In this document: in pieces, positions 1 to 7,700 of the stretch
Position numbering within the stretch: position 1 is the stretch's first letter
Layout: the number at the start of each line of letters is the position of its first letter
Source of the DNA: Planctomycetota bacterium
GTDB lineage: Bacteria > Planctomycetota > Planctomycetia > Pirellulales > Lacipirellulaceae
NCBI GenBank assembly: GCA_013151315.1
Contig: JAADIN010000022.1
Coordinates: 1-12,225, forward strand
DNA length: 12,225 bases
Direction: 5' to 3'
Notes under the pieces: generated by a model
Told to the model about the DNA's origin: nothing
Seen by the model: only the letters and a program-made list of their open reading frames with translations
Database searches by the model: none
Made by a program: the position numbers and the translations under genes

Positions 1-957
1 GGAGGAACCTATCTTCTTGCCATGAATTTCTGGCGTTTTCGTCGCAGTGATTATCTTCTGCCGAAAATGCGAGAGTTTCTTGCGGATTTTGGGCCAGCAA
101 TTGCCCTGGGCGCGATGACCACTGTGGCCGTCCTGCTGCATGAAGTCTTTCTCGATACCTTGCCTTCGCCCGACGAGTTTGGCACGACCTCGGGCCGGCC
201 TTGGCGTGTTGATTTGCTCGCCGCCCCGCTGTGGGCCCGTTTCGCGGCTCTCGGGCCAGCCCTGTTTGTTGCGCTGCTTGTCTTTCTCAATCAAAACATC
301 ACGGCCAAACTGGTCAATAGCCCAGACCATCAACTAAGAAAAGGAGAAGCCTACCATTACGACTTGGCAGTGGTGGGAGTGCTGATTGGATTCTGTTCTT
401 TGTTCGGACTCCCCTGGCTGGTGGCTGCCGTGGTTCCTTCGCTCAATCACGTGCGTAGCTTGGCAACGGTCGAAGAGGTCGTCTTGGCGAGCGGACATAC
501 GCGAGAGCAGATAATTCACGTTCGGGAGAACCGCCTGACAGGCCTCGGAATCCACATGCTCATCGGCCTTTCGCTGCTGTTTCTCTCTTGGCTCAAAGTG
601 ATTCCCATGGCGGCTTTGTACGGCTTGTTCCTGTTCATGGGCGTGGTCTCGATGTCTGGCAACCAGTTTTTCGAGCGACTAAGTTTGTGGCTGAAAGACC
701 CGGCGCTCTACCCCGTCACCCACTATATCCGGCGCGTGCCTCGCTGGACGATCCACGCCTTTACGTTGTTGCAACTGGCCTGCCTTGGCGTCTTGTGGCT
801 CGTAAAAAGCAGCGAACTCGGCATCTTGTTTCCGGTCTTTATCGCGTTGCTCGTTCCGATTCGTCTGCTGGCCGGGCGATTTTTTGCACCCGAACACCTG
901 GCGGCTCTCGACGCAGAGGAAGAACCCGAAGAAGAACAAACTCACTGGGCCGGCTGA
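1..957 (+). CDS. SLC4-type (band 3-like) bicarbonate/anion transporter, C-terminal part
   Basis: Membrane protein; the reading frame is open from base 1, so the gene starts before the window. The first ATG, at 22, is internal: the residues just before it (GGTYLLA) fit the SLC4 pattern GTFxLA. Family-like motifs follow in the expected order: FLNQNITAKLVN with a following KGEAYHYDL (compare LDQQITAxxVN, KGxGYHLDL), GLPWLVAAVVPSLNHVRSL, ENRLTGL, VIPMAALYGLFLFMG, and a final HAFTLLQLACLGVLWLVKS. About six to seven hydrophobic segments are visible, then a short Glu-rich cytoplasmic tail. Known family members move bicarbonate, chloride or borate across the membrane; the substrate here cannot be read from sequence. 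The stop lies 16 bases inside the convergent GNAT gene. The family is best known from eukaryotes, so a bacterial copy is notable. Family call is fairly sure; function is inferred. Confidence 0.85.
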   Translation, partial: GGTYLLAMNFWRFRRSDYLLPKMREFLADFGPAIALGAMTTVAVLLHEVFLDTLPSPDEFGTTSGRPWRVDLLAAPLWARFAALGPALFVALLVFLNQNITAKLVNSPDHQLRKGEAYHYDLAVVGVLIGFCSLFGLPWLVAAVVPSLNHVRSLATVEEVVLASGHTREQIIHVRENRLTGLGIHMLIGLSLLFLSWLKVIPMAALYGLFLFMGVVSMSGNQFFERLSLWLKDPALYPVTHYIRRVPRWTIHAFTLLQLACLGVLWLVKSSELGILFPVFIALLVPIRLLAGRFFAPEHLAALDAEEEPEEEQTHWAG

Positions 958-1592
958 GGACTCAAATAACCAGCACCCATCCTTGCTGTGGAAGAATTCC
1001 GGCCCGCTTGGATGCCCAGCGACGAAGCAATACGAGGTGCATGGGTATGCATCCAACGACCCCAGCCCCATCGAACAACGAGCCCCAATTCAGAAAAACC
1101 GAGTCGGCAACAGCTTCGACGAGCCGAGACGTTGGTCCAGTCCATGGTCGACAGAATGTGAGTAATTCCCCGGTCCGAAAAAGCACGGATTGCCAAGCCA
1201 TTCACCATGCCATAGAGCCCACGACCGCGAAAATCAGGATGAGTAAAACCTTTGTACATGAACACCACATGATCGGGATACGAAAAATTGACCCCCGTGT
1301 TTTTATGCCTTCCTTGATTGCACTCGGCATCGACCCGATGGGGTGCAAACCAAGCGTAGGCGGCAAGCCGTCGCCCTTTCGACGGACTGGAAGACAACGC
1401 GGCAAAACAAAAGTGTTGGCCCCCTTCCAATCGATCGGCGAACGATTCGTCGAGCAGATTGCTGGGGTCCGCCGAGAATTCTTGAACTTCCTCGGGCGTG
1501 AGAAAACGAAACGTCAAACCAGGATCTGTCGGCGCCTTAAAGCAAGCCTCACGCCCATCAAGCCAAACAAGCCGCGACACATCGAGCGTCAT
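942..1592 (-). CDS. GNAT family N-acetyltransferase
   Basis: 216 residues. It probably transfers an acetyl group from acetyl-CoA to an amine; the substrate is unknown. The acetyl-CoA binding loop is visible as HPDFRGRGLYGMVNGLA (R-x-x-G-x-G type), followed about 40 residues later by the usual end motif NVSARRSCCRLGF (N-x-x-A-R-x-x-x-x-x-L-G-F). The frame stays open upstream of 1592, but that stretch is rich in Arg, Ser and Pro and looks non-coding, so I chose the ATG at 1592 (MTLDVSRLVW). No clear Shine-Dalgarno precedes it, only a C-rich stretch and a strong hairpin. It lies downstream of the JmjC-like oxygenase on the same strand and may share its transcript. Its last 16 bases overlap the convergent transporter gene. 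Fold is confident; role is unknown. Confidence 0.82.
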   Translation of the reverse strand: MTLDVSRLVWLDGREACFKAPTDPGLTFRFLTPEEVQEFSADPSNLLDESFADRLEGGQHFCFAALSSSPSKGRRLAAYAWFAPHRVDAECNQGRHKNTGVNFSYPDHVVFMYKGFTHPDFRGRGLYGMVNGLAIRAFSDRGITHILSTMDWTNVSARRSCCRLGFSELGLVVRWGWGRWMHTHAPRIASSLGIQAGRNSSTARMGAGYLSPQPAQ

Positions 1593-1617
1593 AAGTGAGC
1601 GAGTCGATAGAGGAGAC

Positions 1618-1656
1618 AACCCCCTGTGGCGAGGGGGCCGACGGTGCGAAGTCGGT
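1618..1656 (-). other. Two adjacent hairpins upstream of the GNAT gene
   Basis: Plus-strand arms CCCCCT (1620-1625) and AGGGGG (1632-1637) pair around a six-base loop. Directly beside them CCGAC (1638-1642) pairs with GTCGG (1651-1655). They lie between the oxygenase and GNAT genes, about 28 bases before the GNAT ATG. They could be an imperfect terminator, a processing site or a leader structure. There is no long T tract on the minus strand, so a classical intrinsic terminator is doubtful. Confidence 0.35.
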
Positions 1657-1740
1657 TGATGAGAGAACGAAACATCGGTCGGGTCCTGAAAGGAGTTTTG
1701 AGGATTGCCATGCGTCGGATTGAAGCACGACTGAGGCGAA

Positions 1741-1880
1741 CTACGCCACTTGGCTCTCAGGAACCACCGGATCTGCTGCCCCGTCCAAGAGCGTAAAGCC
1801 TTGGGGCGACTGCGGGTCGACTTTGAAGGAAACTTGGTAATCGTTTTTCTTAGAGGGCTCCGACTGGGGACTGGGTAAGC
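1741..1880 (-). pseudogene. Probable frameshifted C-terminal end of the JmjC-like oxygenase (or a separate small peptide)
   Basis: After the annotated oxygenase end, a different minus-strand frame reads cleanly to a TAG at 1741: SEPSKKNDYQVSFKVDPQ, then SPQGFTLLDGAADP, then VVPESQVA. The composition is protein-like, unlike the Arg/Ser-rich shadow frames over the same bases. Removing one base in 1850-1885, for example in the A5 run at 1881-1885, joins it smoothly to the oxygenase as GWKSLPSPQSEP or similar, giving about 326 residues. If it is a separate gene, the nearest in-frame ATG (1923) gives a 60-residue product overlapping the oxygenase by 74 bases, an unusual amount. I prefer the frameshift reading because two other genes here show breaks in the same direction. 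Confidence 0.5.
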
Positions 1881-2722
1881 TTTTTCCAACCTCGAACGGC
1901 ACGAGCGACTGCCTGTTTTGCATGGGCCGACACCCCTTCCACCTCGATGGATTCGCAAGACATGCCCAAAGTGCGACGTAAAAACTGGTTGGCAAGGTGG
2001 ACGTTGATCCGACGTGTCGCACGCGGGTTGCGATGCTCGGTCGAAAGAGAAATACAAAGACCATCGTGCAGGTTTTCAACCCGATGCGGGGTGAGTTGAG
2101 GCCAAGTCAAGAGCTGCCCCGGTTCGACATCGAAAATCTGCGCTGCTTCGTCAAAACTTGGATCGTAAGGGGCATCCTCGGTCATCTCGGCCGCACAGAC
2201 TTTTTCGACGACCTCTTGAGGTGAAAAATGCGGGTCGAAAGGAGGATAGACCCAAACGCGTTTGCGGCCACGAATATGCCAAAGCATGTTCACAGGAACG
2301 TCGATGTGGTAGTAGACAATCGCCCCAGGAGAGGAGATGAGTAGATTGGCCGAGCGGTTTTGAGCCTGAAAGGTTGGGCTGTTTGCTTCGAGTTCATCAT
2401 AGATCGAATCGATCGCATTCCGTACTTCGGGATGATGGGACCGGACATTGCGAAGGTTCACCCAAAGATGGCCCCGATGGAGCAGTTCTAAGAGCGTTTC
2501 GGAGGAGACGCCGTTCCGATCGCCCTCGCGCCACCCGAATGTGTGGTTCGAGGTGCTCATGGTATTGATTCCGAAGTCAATCGCCGGATGCGTGTCGAAC
2601 AGCCGGATCAGATTTTCGTCATCAAAAAGTCCCGACGTGTGAAGGTTATGCTTGGCATGAAAAATTTCTTCTTCCAAAGCGGTAAATTGTTGAGGTGTCC
2701 AATCAACGAGGTGCGATGGCAT
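1850..2722 (-). CDS. Cupin-like / JmjC-like Fe(II)/2-oxoglutarate-dependent oxygenase
   Basis: 290 residues as read. The double-stranded beta-helix oxygenase signature is visible: HID at residues 139-141 (HxD, two iron ligands), the third ligand H213 in LTPHRVEN, and GRKRVWVYPP around residue 154, where the Lys may bind 2-oxoglutarate, as in JmjC/cupin-8-like proteins. Such enzymes hydroxylate proteins, peptides or small molecules; the substrate is unknown. The start is well supported: AGGAG sits about nine bases before the ATG at 2722. The stop at 1850 may not be the natural end. Another frame continues with protein-like sequence to 1741, as if one extra base near 1850-1885 had broken the gene (see the next entry). 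GNAT follows downstream; PPOX and VOC genes lie upstream on the same strand, so a loose operon is possible. Confidence 0.8.
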   Translation of the reverse strand: MPSHLVDWTPQQFTALEEEIFHAKHNLHTSGLFDDENLIRLFDTHPAIDFGINTMSTSNHTFGWREGDRNGVSSETLLELLHRGHLWVNLRNVRSHHPEVRNAIDSIYDELEANSPTFQAQNRSANLLISSPGAIVYYHIDVPVNMLWHIRGRKRVWVYPPFDPHFSPQEVVEKVCAAEMTEDAPYDPSFDEAAQIFDVEPGQLLTWPQLTPHRVENLHDGLCISLSTEHRNPRATRRINVHLANQFLRRTLGMSCESIEVEGVSAHAKQAVARAVRGWKKLTQSPVGAL

Positions 2723-2754
2723 GGCATTCTCCTAGCAAACAGGAATCGAAGGGT

Positions 2755-2774
2755 TGGTCTTGATGCAAAGACCA
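2755..2774. promoter_or_regulatory. 7-bp inverted repeat upstream of the oxygenase gene
   Basis: TGGTCTT (2755-2761) and AAGACCA (2768-2774) are perfect inverted arms around a six-base loop, 33 bases before the oxygenase ATG at 2722. It could be an operator or a leader hairpin in the 227-base gap between the PPOX and oxygenase genes. The rest of that gap shows nothing I can name. Confidence 0.25.
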
Positions 2775-2949
2775 GTTCGCAAACCGGATGCCATACGAGC
2801 AGCGTTGGACTACGTGAGAAGGGGAAAGTGCGAAAAGACTTGCCCTGATGCGTTTTTATACCTGCCTCGGCAACGAAACGGCCGTAAGCGCGCGAGCCGA
2901 TGTTGAAAAAAAACAACCCCGGGCTGCCACGGTGCTGCTTTCTCGCAAC

Positions 2950-3513
2950 TTACCCATGATCGCCAGTTGGCAGGCCAATGCCGGGCAAATCATCGAGGCT
3001 TTTTTCGTTGTTCTCTCGTTGGTACTTCGCCAACGCTTCGGGGCCCTTCACTTTGGCCCAGTCGGTCAATTGCGAACGCTGCCCCGTGTAGTCGTACAGC
3101 GGAACGCCGAAGCCACAAGAGTCGGAGATGCGGTCGCAATGGACTCGAATGAAACACCGCAGACCGGTGAGTTCGGGAAATTGACTTCGAAGCTGCTCGA
3201 AGTCATCGTGCGAAGGTTCAATCACTTCGCCTTGCCCGTGGAGCCGTACGATTTTTGGCGGGCCTTCAAAAGCACAGAACATCAGCACGACGCGGCCGTT
3301 TTCTTGGAGATGCGCGACCGTCTCGATCCCGCTGCCAACCAGATCGGCATAAGCGACCGTTCGACCGTCCAGAATCCGAAGCGAATCCAAACCCTTCGGC
3401 GAAAGATTGATCTTTCCCTCGCCCGAGAGAGGTGCCGAAGCGACGAAAAACATCTGCTGGCGACGAATGAAGTCGGCCATCGAATCGTCGATCGCGTCAA
3501 AGACTTTTCCCAT
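2950..3513 (-). CDS. Pyridoxamine 5'-phosphate oxidase family (PPOX, FMN split-barrel) protein
   Basis: 187 residues. The N-terminal part has the pattern of putative PPOX-like flavin proteins: FIRRQQMFFVASAP, then KINLSPKGLDSLRILDG, AYADLVGSGIET, and NGRVVLMFCAFEGPPKIVRLHG. The last stretch resembles the beta strands of the split barrel, where FMN or a related cofactor usually binds. The C-terminal third carries YDYTGQR and a charged tail. The substrate is unknown, and it need not act in vitamin B6 synthesis. The start is clear: a GGAG lies about eight bases before the ATG, inside the last codons and stop of the VOC gene, leaving only three bases between the two genes. This implies translational coupling with VOC, so the hydrolase, VOC and PPOX genes are very likely one operon. 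Confidence 0.85.
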   Translation of the reverse strand: MGKVFDAIDDSMADFIRRQQMFFVASAPLSGEGKINLSPKGLDSLRILDGRTVAYADLVGSGIETVAHLQENGRVVLMFCAFEGPPKIVRLHGQGEVIEPSHDDFEQLRSQFPELTGLRCFIRVHCDRISDSCGFGVPLYDYTGQRSQLTDWAKVKGPEALAKYQRENNEKSLDDLPGIGLPTGDHG

Positions 3514-3516
3514 GCT

Positions 3517-3876
3517 TCAAACTCCGTTGTCCGACCAAACTGCGTATTCGTTGCCGTTGGGGTCGCTGAAGTGAAACCGGCGACCGCCGGGAAAGGGGAA
3601 GGTTGGTTTGATGATCGAGCCGCCAGCATTCTCGATTTTCGATTGGGTTTTTTCAAGCTCCTTGCTGTAGAAAACAAGAAGGGCGCTGCCGGTTGCTGTC
3701 GAGGAGTTCAAGTCAGACTTGAAAAACCCGCCGTTGAGTCCTTCGTCGGAGAATGAGGTATACTCTGGTCCATAGTCGACAAACGACCAACCCAACGCGG
3801 CGGTGAAAAACTTTTTAGTCGCCTCGATATCTTTTGAGGGGAATTCGACGTAGTTGATCTTTTCGTGCTCGTTCAT
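3517..3876 (-). CDS. VOC superfamily (glyoxalase/bleomycin-resistance fold) protein
   Basis: 119 residues, one vicinal-oxygen-chelate unit of the usual single-unit length. It starts MNEHEKINYVEFPSKDIEAT and continues KKFFTAALGWSF, the typical first beta-alpha module. Later it has LLVFYSKELEKT and ends with GGRRFHFSDPNGNEYAVWS, where the final Glu of the GNEYAVW motif is a usual metal ligand. The reaction cannot be told: these proteins include isomerases, dioxygenases and resistance proteins. The ATG at 3876 has its own GGAG about ten bases upstream, supporting an independent gene. In raw sequence its frame continues unbroken from the upstream hydrolase, which makes an apparent fusion of 345 residues; I think this comes from a frameshift near the hydrolase end. 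It is followed after three bases by the PPOX gene. Confidence 0.85.
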   Translation of the reverse strand: MNEHEKINYVEFPSKDIEATKKFFTAALGWSFVDYGPEYTSFSDEGLNGGFFKSDLNSSTATGSALLVFYSKELEKTQSKIENAGGSIIKPTFPFPGGRRFHFSDPNGNEYAVWSDNGV

Positions 3877-3902
3877 AGCCTGGGCTCCATCGGTGTTTCG
3901 TG

Positions 3903-4497
3903 CTACGCAGGAATATCTTTCGCCGACTTCACGACCGTGGCGACCAAGTCGGAAAGCTAGGGCTGCTTCTCGCACGTTCGCTGCTTGGACTACTTTGCCG
4001 TCGGTCGTCGGCAGATCGCGCGTTGCCGTGGCGTCGCCGACCACGGTCGTCCGATAGCCGAGATCAAAGGCACCGCGGGCGGTTGAACTGACGCACATGT
4101 GGGTCATAAAACCGACCACAATCAGATTGCTAATGCCCAGTTTTTGTAGGCGCTCGTGAAGGTCGGTTTGTGCAAAAGAGTTGGGGAAGTTTTTTACGAC
4201 CGTCGGTTCCTCGGCTATTGGCGCGACTGGTGAGGCAATTTTTCCGTTCTCTGCTTGGACATCGTAGAGTGAACCGGGACCCGCGTCGTGGGCGATGTGA
4301 ATCACGGGTATGCCCGCCTCTCGGGCTCGGGTGAGTAGGAGCTCTGCCTCGGCCATTGCCTGCTCGACACCGACCAGCTCCATCGGGCCGCTCAGGTAAG
4401 TGTTTTGGCAATCGACCATAATCAATGCCGATTCGCCAAGCGAGCAAGGCGCCGGATCAAGGCCAACGAGCTCCGCCAGAGTTTTGGGTTGGGTCAT
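3903..4497 (-). CDS. Isochorismatase-like cysteine hydrolase (frameshift near the 3' end)
   Basis: About 197 residues after correcting one base. Counted from the ATG at 4497, the catalytic triad expected for the family is visible: Asp29 in LIMVDCQNTY, Lys102 in VVKNFPNSF, and nucleophile Cys135 in GFMTHMCVSSTARGA. Members hydrolyse isochorismate, nicotinamide or other amides; the substrate is unknown. The start has a strong AAGGAG about nine bases upstream. Near 3950-3958 the frame goes wrong: the raw frame reads AFRLGRHGREVGERYSC and runs into the VOC gene, while the next frame reads SDLVATVVKSAKDIPA and stops with TAG at 3905-3903, as this family normally ends. One extra base (or two missing) explains this. 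It is the first gene of the operon with VOC and PPOX. Confidence 0.85.
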
Positions 4498-4775
4498 TTT
4501 TCTGTCTCCTTTTTTAACCGGTGGATGATGCCTTTGGGCTAGACTTTGTCTCAAAACGTGAGCCGCAACGCGCTAGCGTCGGGTGAATTGCTAAAAACCG
4601 ACGACACCAAGGCACCCGAGGCTAGCGCCTGCGGGCGGCTCACATTACAACGCAATCCAGGTTTTGAGACAAAGCCTAACTTTGCCCACGTTGAATTGAG
4701 GGGTCGCAGTGGCGTGGCTGCCAGCGCTAACGCCTGTCGTGCTGTGTGTGCCATTTGGAAAGTTGTTCTAAAACT
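4498..4775. other. Intergenic region between the ATPase end and the hydrolase start
   Basis: 278 bases without a gene. It holds the hydrolase Shine-Dalgarno, the composite palindromic element at 4544-4674, and GC-rich sequence at 4700-4740 containing AGCGCTAACGCC, which may be a decayed further repeat copy. A small AT-rich hairpin at 4759-4777 (AAAGTT/AACTTT, seven-base loop) overlaps the ATPase stop and might help end its transcript, but there is no T run. No promoter could be placed with confidence. Confidence 0.5.
4544..4674. repeat. Composite palindromic (REP/BIME-like or MITE-like) element
   Basis: Outer arms CTTTGTCTCAAAAC (4544-4557) and GTTTTGAGACAAAG (4661-4674) are perfect 14-bp inverted repeats. 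Just inside, GTGAGCCGC (4558-4566) pairs with GCGGCTCAC (4635-4643). The interior holds two oppositely oriented copies of an ACCCGAxGCTAGCGC core (near 4569-4584 and 4614-4628). The same core recurs at 9810-9866 and 10277-10352. No transposase is encoded, so this is a non-autonomous repeat. Its two-module inverted layout resembles paired REP units. Confidence 0.75.
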
Positions 4776-7700
4776 TTACCTTCGGACCGCTTCGGGCACA
4801 ATGTACGCCAGTGCATTGGTGCCAGATACCACAGGCTCCTTGCTGAGATCGTCTCGTTCCCTCGAAATTTCGTGCGAGGACCAATCGTAGGGCGTTTCGG
4901 CAACCATCGGCTGTTCGATGGCTACTGGAATTTCCGTGACGATTTCTTCCTGTTCGATCTGCTCGGTAAACGGATACTCATAGAAATCTTCCGGCTCCGG
5001 CGTTTCGACAATCGCGACGACTTCCACCGGCTTTGGCTTGCGGCGTTTCTTTGGCTTGGGAGTGGGCTCCACAACTTTTTCTTCGATAACCTTTTCGACA
5101 ACAGCTTCCTCGACGACCACTTTTTCGATCGGCTCGGGCGTCGCCTGGAAACCCCGGTTGGGAAGACGGCGACAGTCGGCGTCGAGCGTCTTGAACATTT
5201 GCCAAATATGTTCGTGGCAAGTGAACACCAGTAGTTGATGACCGCCGGCCGCAAATTCGCAGAGCACCTCGGCCGCACGTTGGGCTCGTACCACGTCGAA
5301 ATTCACCAACACATCGTCGAGCACCATCGGCAACCGAACGCCTCGGCGAGCAAAATTGGCCACCAGCGCCAGCCGCACACTCAAGAATAACTGCTCGCGT
5401 GTGCCACGGCTCAGCACGTCGACGCTCAGCGACTCGCCGGCAGCGTTTTCGACAAGCAAAACATCGTTGGCCAGCGGAGTCCAAACTCGTCGGTACTCTC
5501 CACCAGTTAGTTTTGCCATGTAGTGCGAGGCTTCTTCGAGCGTTTCGGGTTGGCGGTTGGCTTCGTACTCGGTTCGAATTCGCTCGAGCACTCGATTGAC
5601 GACCGCATGTTCTCGCCATGCGCGTCGCGCATCGGCCAATTGTTTTTCGGTGCAACTGAGATCCAACTGTCGCTCGGCGAGCGAACGATCCTCGGCAAGC
5701 GACTTCTGTTCTTGACGAATCGCGCCTCGTCTTCCAACGAAAGATTTCAATTCGCCCTGGCTTGCTTCCAATCGCGCTGAAGCCGTTTCCCAAAACGTGT
5801 CGAGCTGCGCGAGTTTCTCGGGGCCCAACTGCTCGGCAAAAATTTCCTCGGGAGCATGGCGACCGATCGCGGCGACAATTTCGCGGGAGATGTCTTCGCG
5901 TTGCTTGCGTATCTTTCTTATCTGTTGCTGGTCGTCGGCTAGCCGACGATAGGCGGCCTCGTCGTCGCAGTCGGCCGCCTGCAACCATGCCTCGCGGCGG
6001 CGGTCGGCTCCTTCGATCGCTCGCCGATGTTCCTGTTCCTCGGCTTCAAGCTGCTCGACTCGGCGGAATAGTTTTTTGCGACCTTCGACCGAAGCCAATT
6101 GCTTGTGTCTTTCGGCAAGCAGGTGTTCGAGCTGATCGAGAATGTTGACTTCGACTTCATATTCTTCGCCGTCCTCGCCGACTTCGACTTCGTCGGATTC
6201 GAGGACGCAGGCGGTCTCTTGGGCGACGTCGTGGATGCGGCGGGTAATCATTGCATGTTCGCGCTGGCGAGCTTCGAGATCGTCGCGGCGCAATTTCGCC
6301 CGGCCTTCCAAATCGCTGAGTGCGGTGAAGCGTTCGCAAACGGTAAGGAATCGCTGGGGGTCGAGTTTTTCAGAAAAGCCGAGCCCGACGAGCTTGCTTC
6401 GCCACTGGGCCAACACTTTTTCTAACTGTTTTTTTGCGCCGGCCACGCGCGAGCCGGCCGTCGAGACTTCGTGCCCTGCCTGTTTGCGTTGGACTTCGAC
6501 GGGTAGCACTTTTTCGAGTTCGGCCAGATGGCGTTCGGCGGCTTGGAGTCGCAGGGCGACCGAGCCATCGGTCATTGGCAATTCGGCATCGAGCCGTTTT
6601 TTGTCTTTTTCTGCTTCGTCGATTTGGCGAGCCAATGTGTCCATTTGGCGCTGACAGGCATCGAGTTTTTCTGCGGCGGCATCTTCGGTGAAGTACTTGA
6701 AGATGAAACAGAAGATCGACGTGGCGAGCGAACCCAAGGCGATCAATCCGCCGGCACTGCCGAGCGGAGAGTTTGGCACCCAGAGCCAAATGCCCGTGAA
6801 TAGTCCGCCCAGGACCACTCCGGCGAGCGTCCAGTTAAACGTCGTCAGCGGCAACACTTGATCGTCGAGCAAGTCGTGGCTTTGCTCTTCCATGTCGATT
6901 TCATGGCCTCGAGCCTGCTCCAGCCGCTGTTCGACTTGCAAGCGTTTGCGCATTTTTGCGACCAGATCGCTCGCCTCGCGCAGGTCCATCGGCAAGCCGT
7001 GATGTTCGCCGCCGAGGGTGGCCGATTCGACTTTCACTTTGAGCGAACGCTCGTTTTCGGTCAGTGCATCGAGGTCGCTCTGCGCGAGGTCGAGTTGTTT
7101 TTGCGAGCTGCGGATGTCTTTGATGTAAGGCTGGAGGGCTTCGATGTCGGCGTTATTGATTTCCTTGAGCGTCTCTTGGTCGGCCAGTCCTAGGACCGAG
7201 CCGAGCCGCTGCTGTTCGTTTTCGAGCCGTTGTTCAAATTCCTCGGCTTCGGCTTCGATATCTTCCATTTGTCGCTCGAGCGACTGGAGCCAGTCTCGCT
7301 GTTCGCCCAAGGCATCGATCCGGCATGCACATTCTAGGAGCCGTTCGTTGATGCCGAGCCGTTTTGATTCTTCGTGGAGTTGAAGCCGTTGCCCTTCGAG
7401 AATCGCGGCTTCGCGCTGATGCGATTCGATTGTCCGGCCAAGCTCGTCGAGTCGCTCGATCGCATCGTCGGGCAGCTGAATCGTGCCTGAGTATTGTTCC
7501 AACTGATGGGTCAACTTGACTCTTCGGAGCCAATTGGGCTTGAGCCCGACCGCGATCTCGATTGTCCGAGCTTGGTGCTCGAAATCGCGGACCTCGGCTT
7601 CCTTGTCGGCAATTTCGGCATCGAGTTCTTTGATTCGCACGGCCAACTGCGACCAGTTGCGAGTCCGCTGTGCGAGCTGCTGAATTTCGCCGAGCAGCGC

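Noticed and set aside
588..1598. 336-residue plus-strand frame opposite the GNAT gene
   Set aside because: Arg/Thr/Pro-rich with no motif, antisense to GNAT and overlapping the transporter; a shadow frame.
1593..2057. 155-residue N-terminal extension of the GNAT frame
   Set aside because: Ser/Arg/Pro-rich, overlaps the oxygenase gene, and the GNAT fold is complete from the ATG at 1592.
2900..2949. T8 run on the minus strand after the PPOX stop as a terminator
   Set aside because: The GC-rich stretch before it does not form a clear stem, so there is no intrinsic terminator I can support.
2848..3756. 302-residue plus-strand frame over the PPOX and VOC genes
   Set aside because: Antisense to two genes with clear family motifs; no motif of its own.
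942..4497. The five-gene minus-strand run as a new biosynthetic or defence system
   Set aside because: The genes are common generic families, the 227-base gap splits them, and no toxin, nuclease, peptide maturase or transporter ties them together.
4690..4745. Possible fourth copy of the palindromic repeat
   Set aside because: Only AGCGCTAACGCC resembles the core; no paired arms were found.
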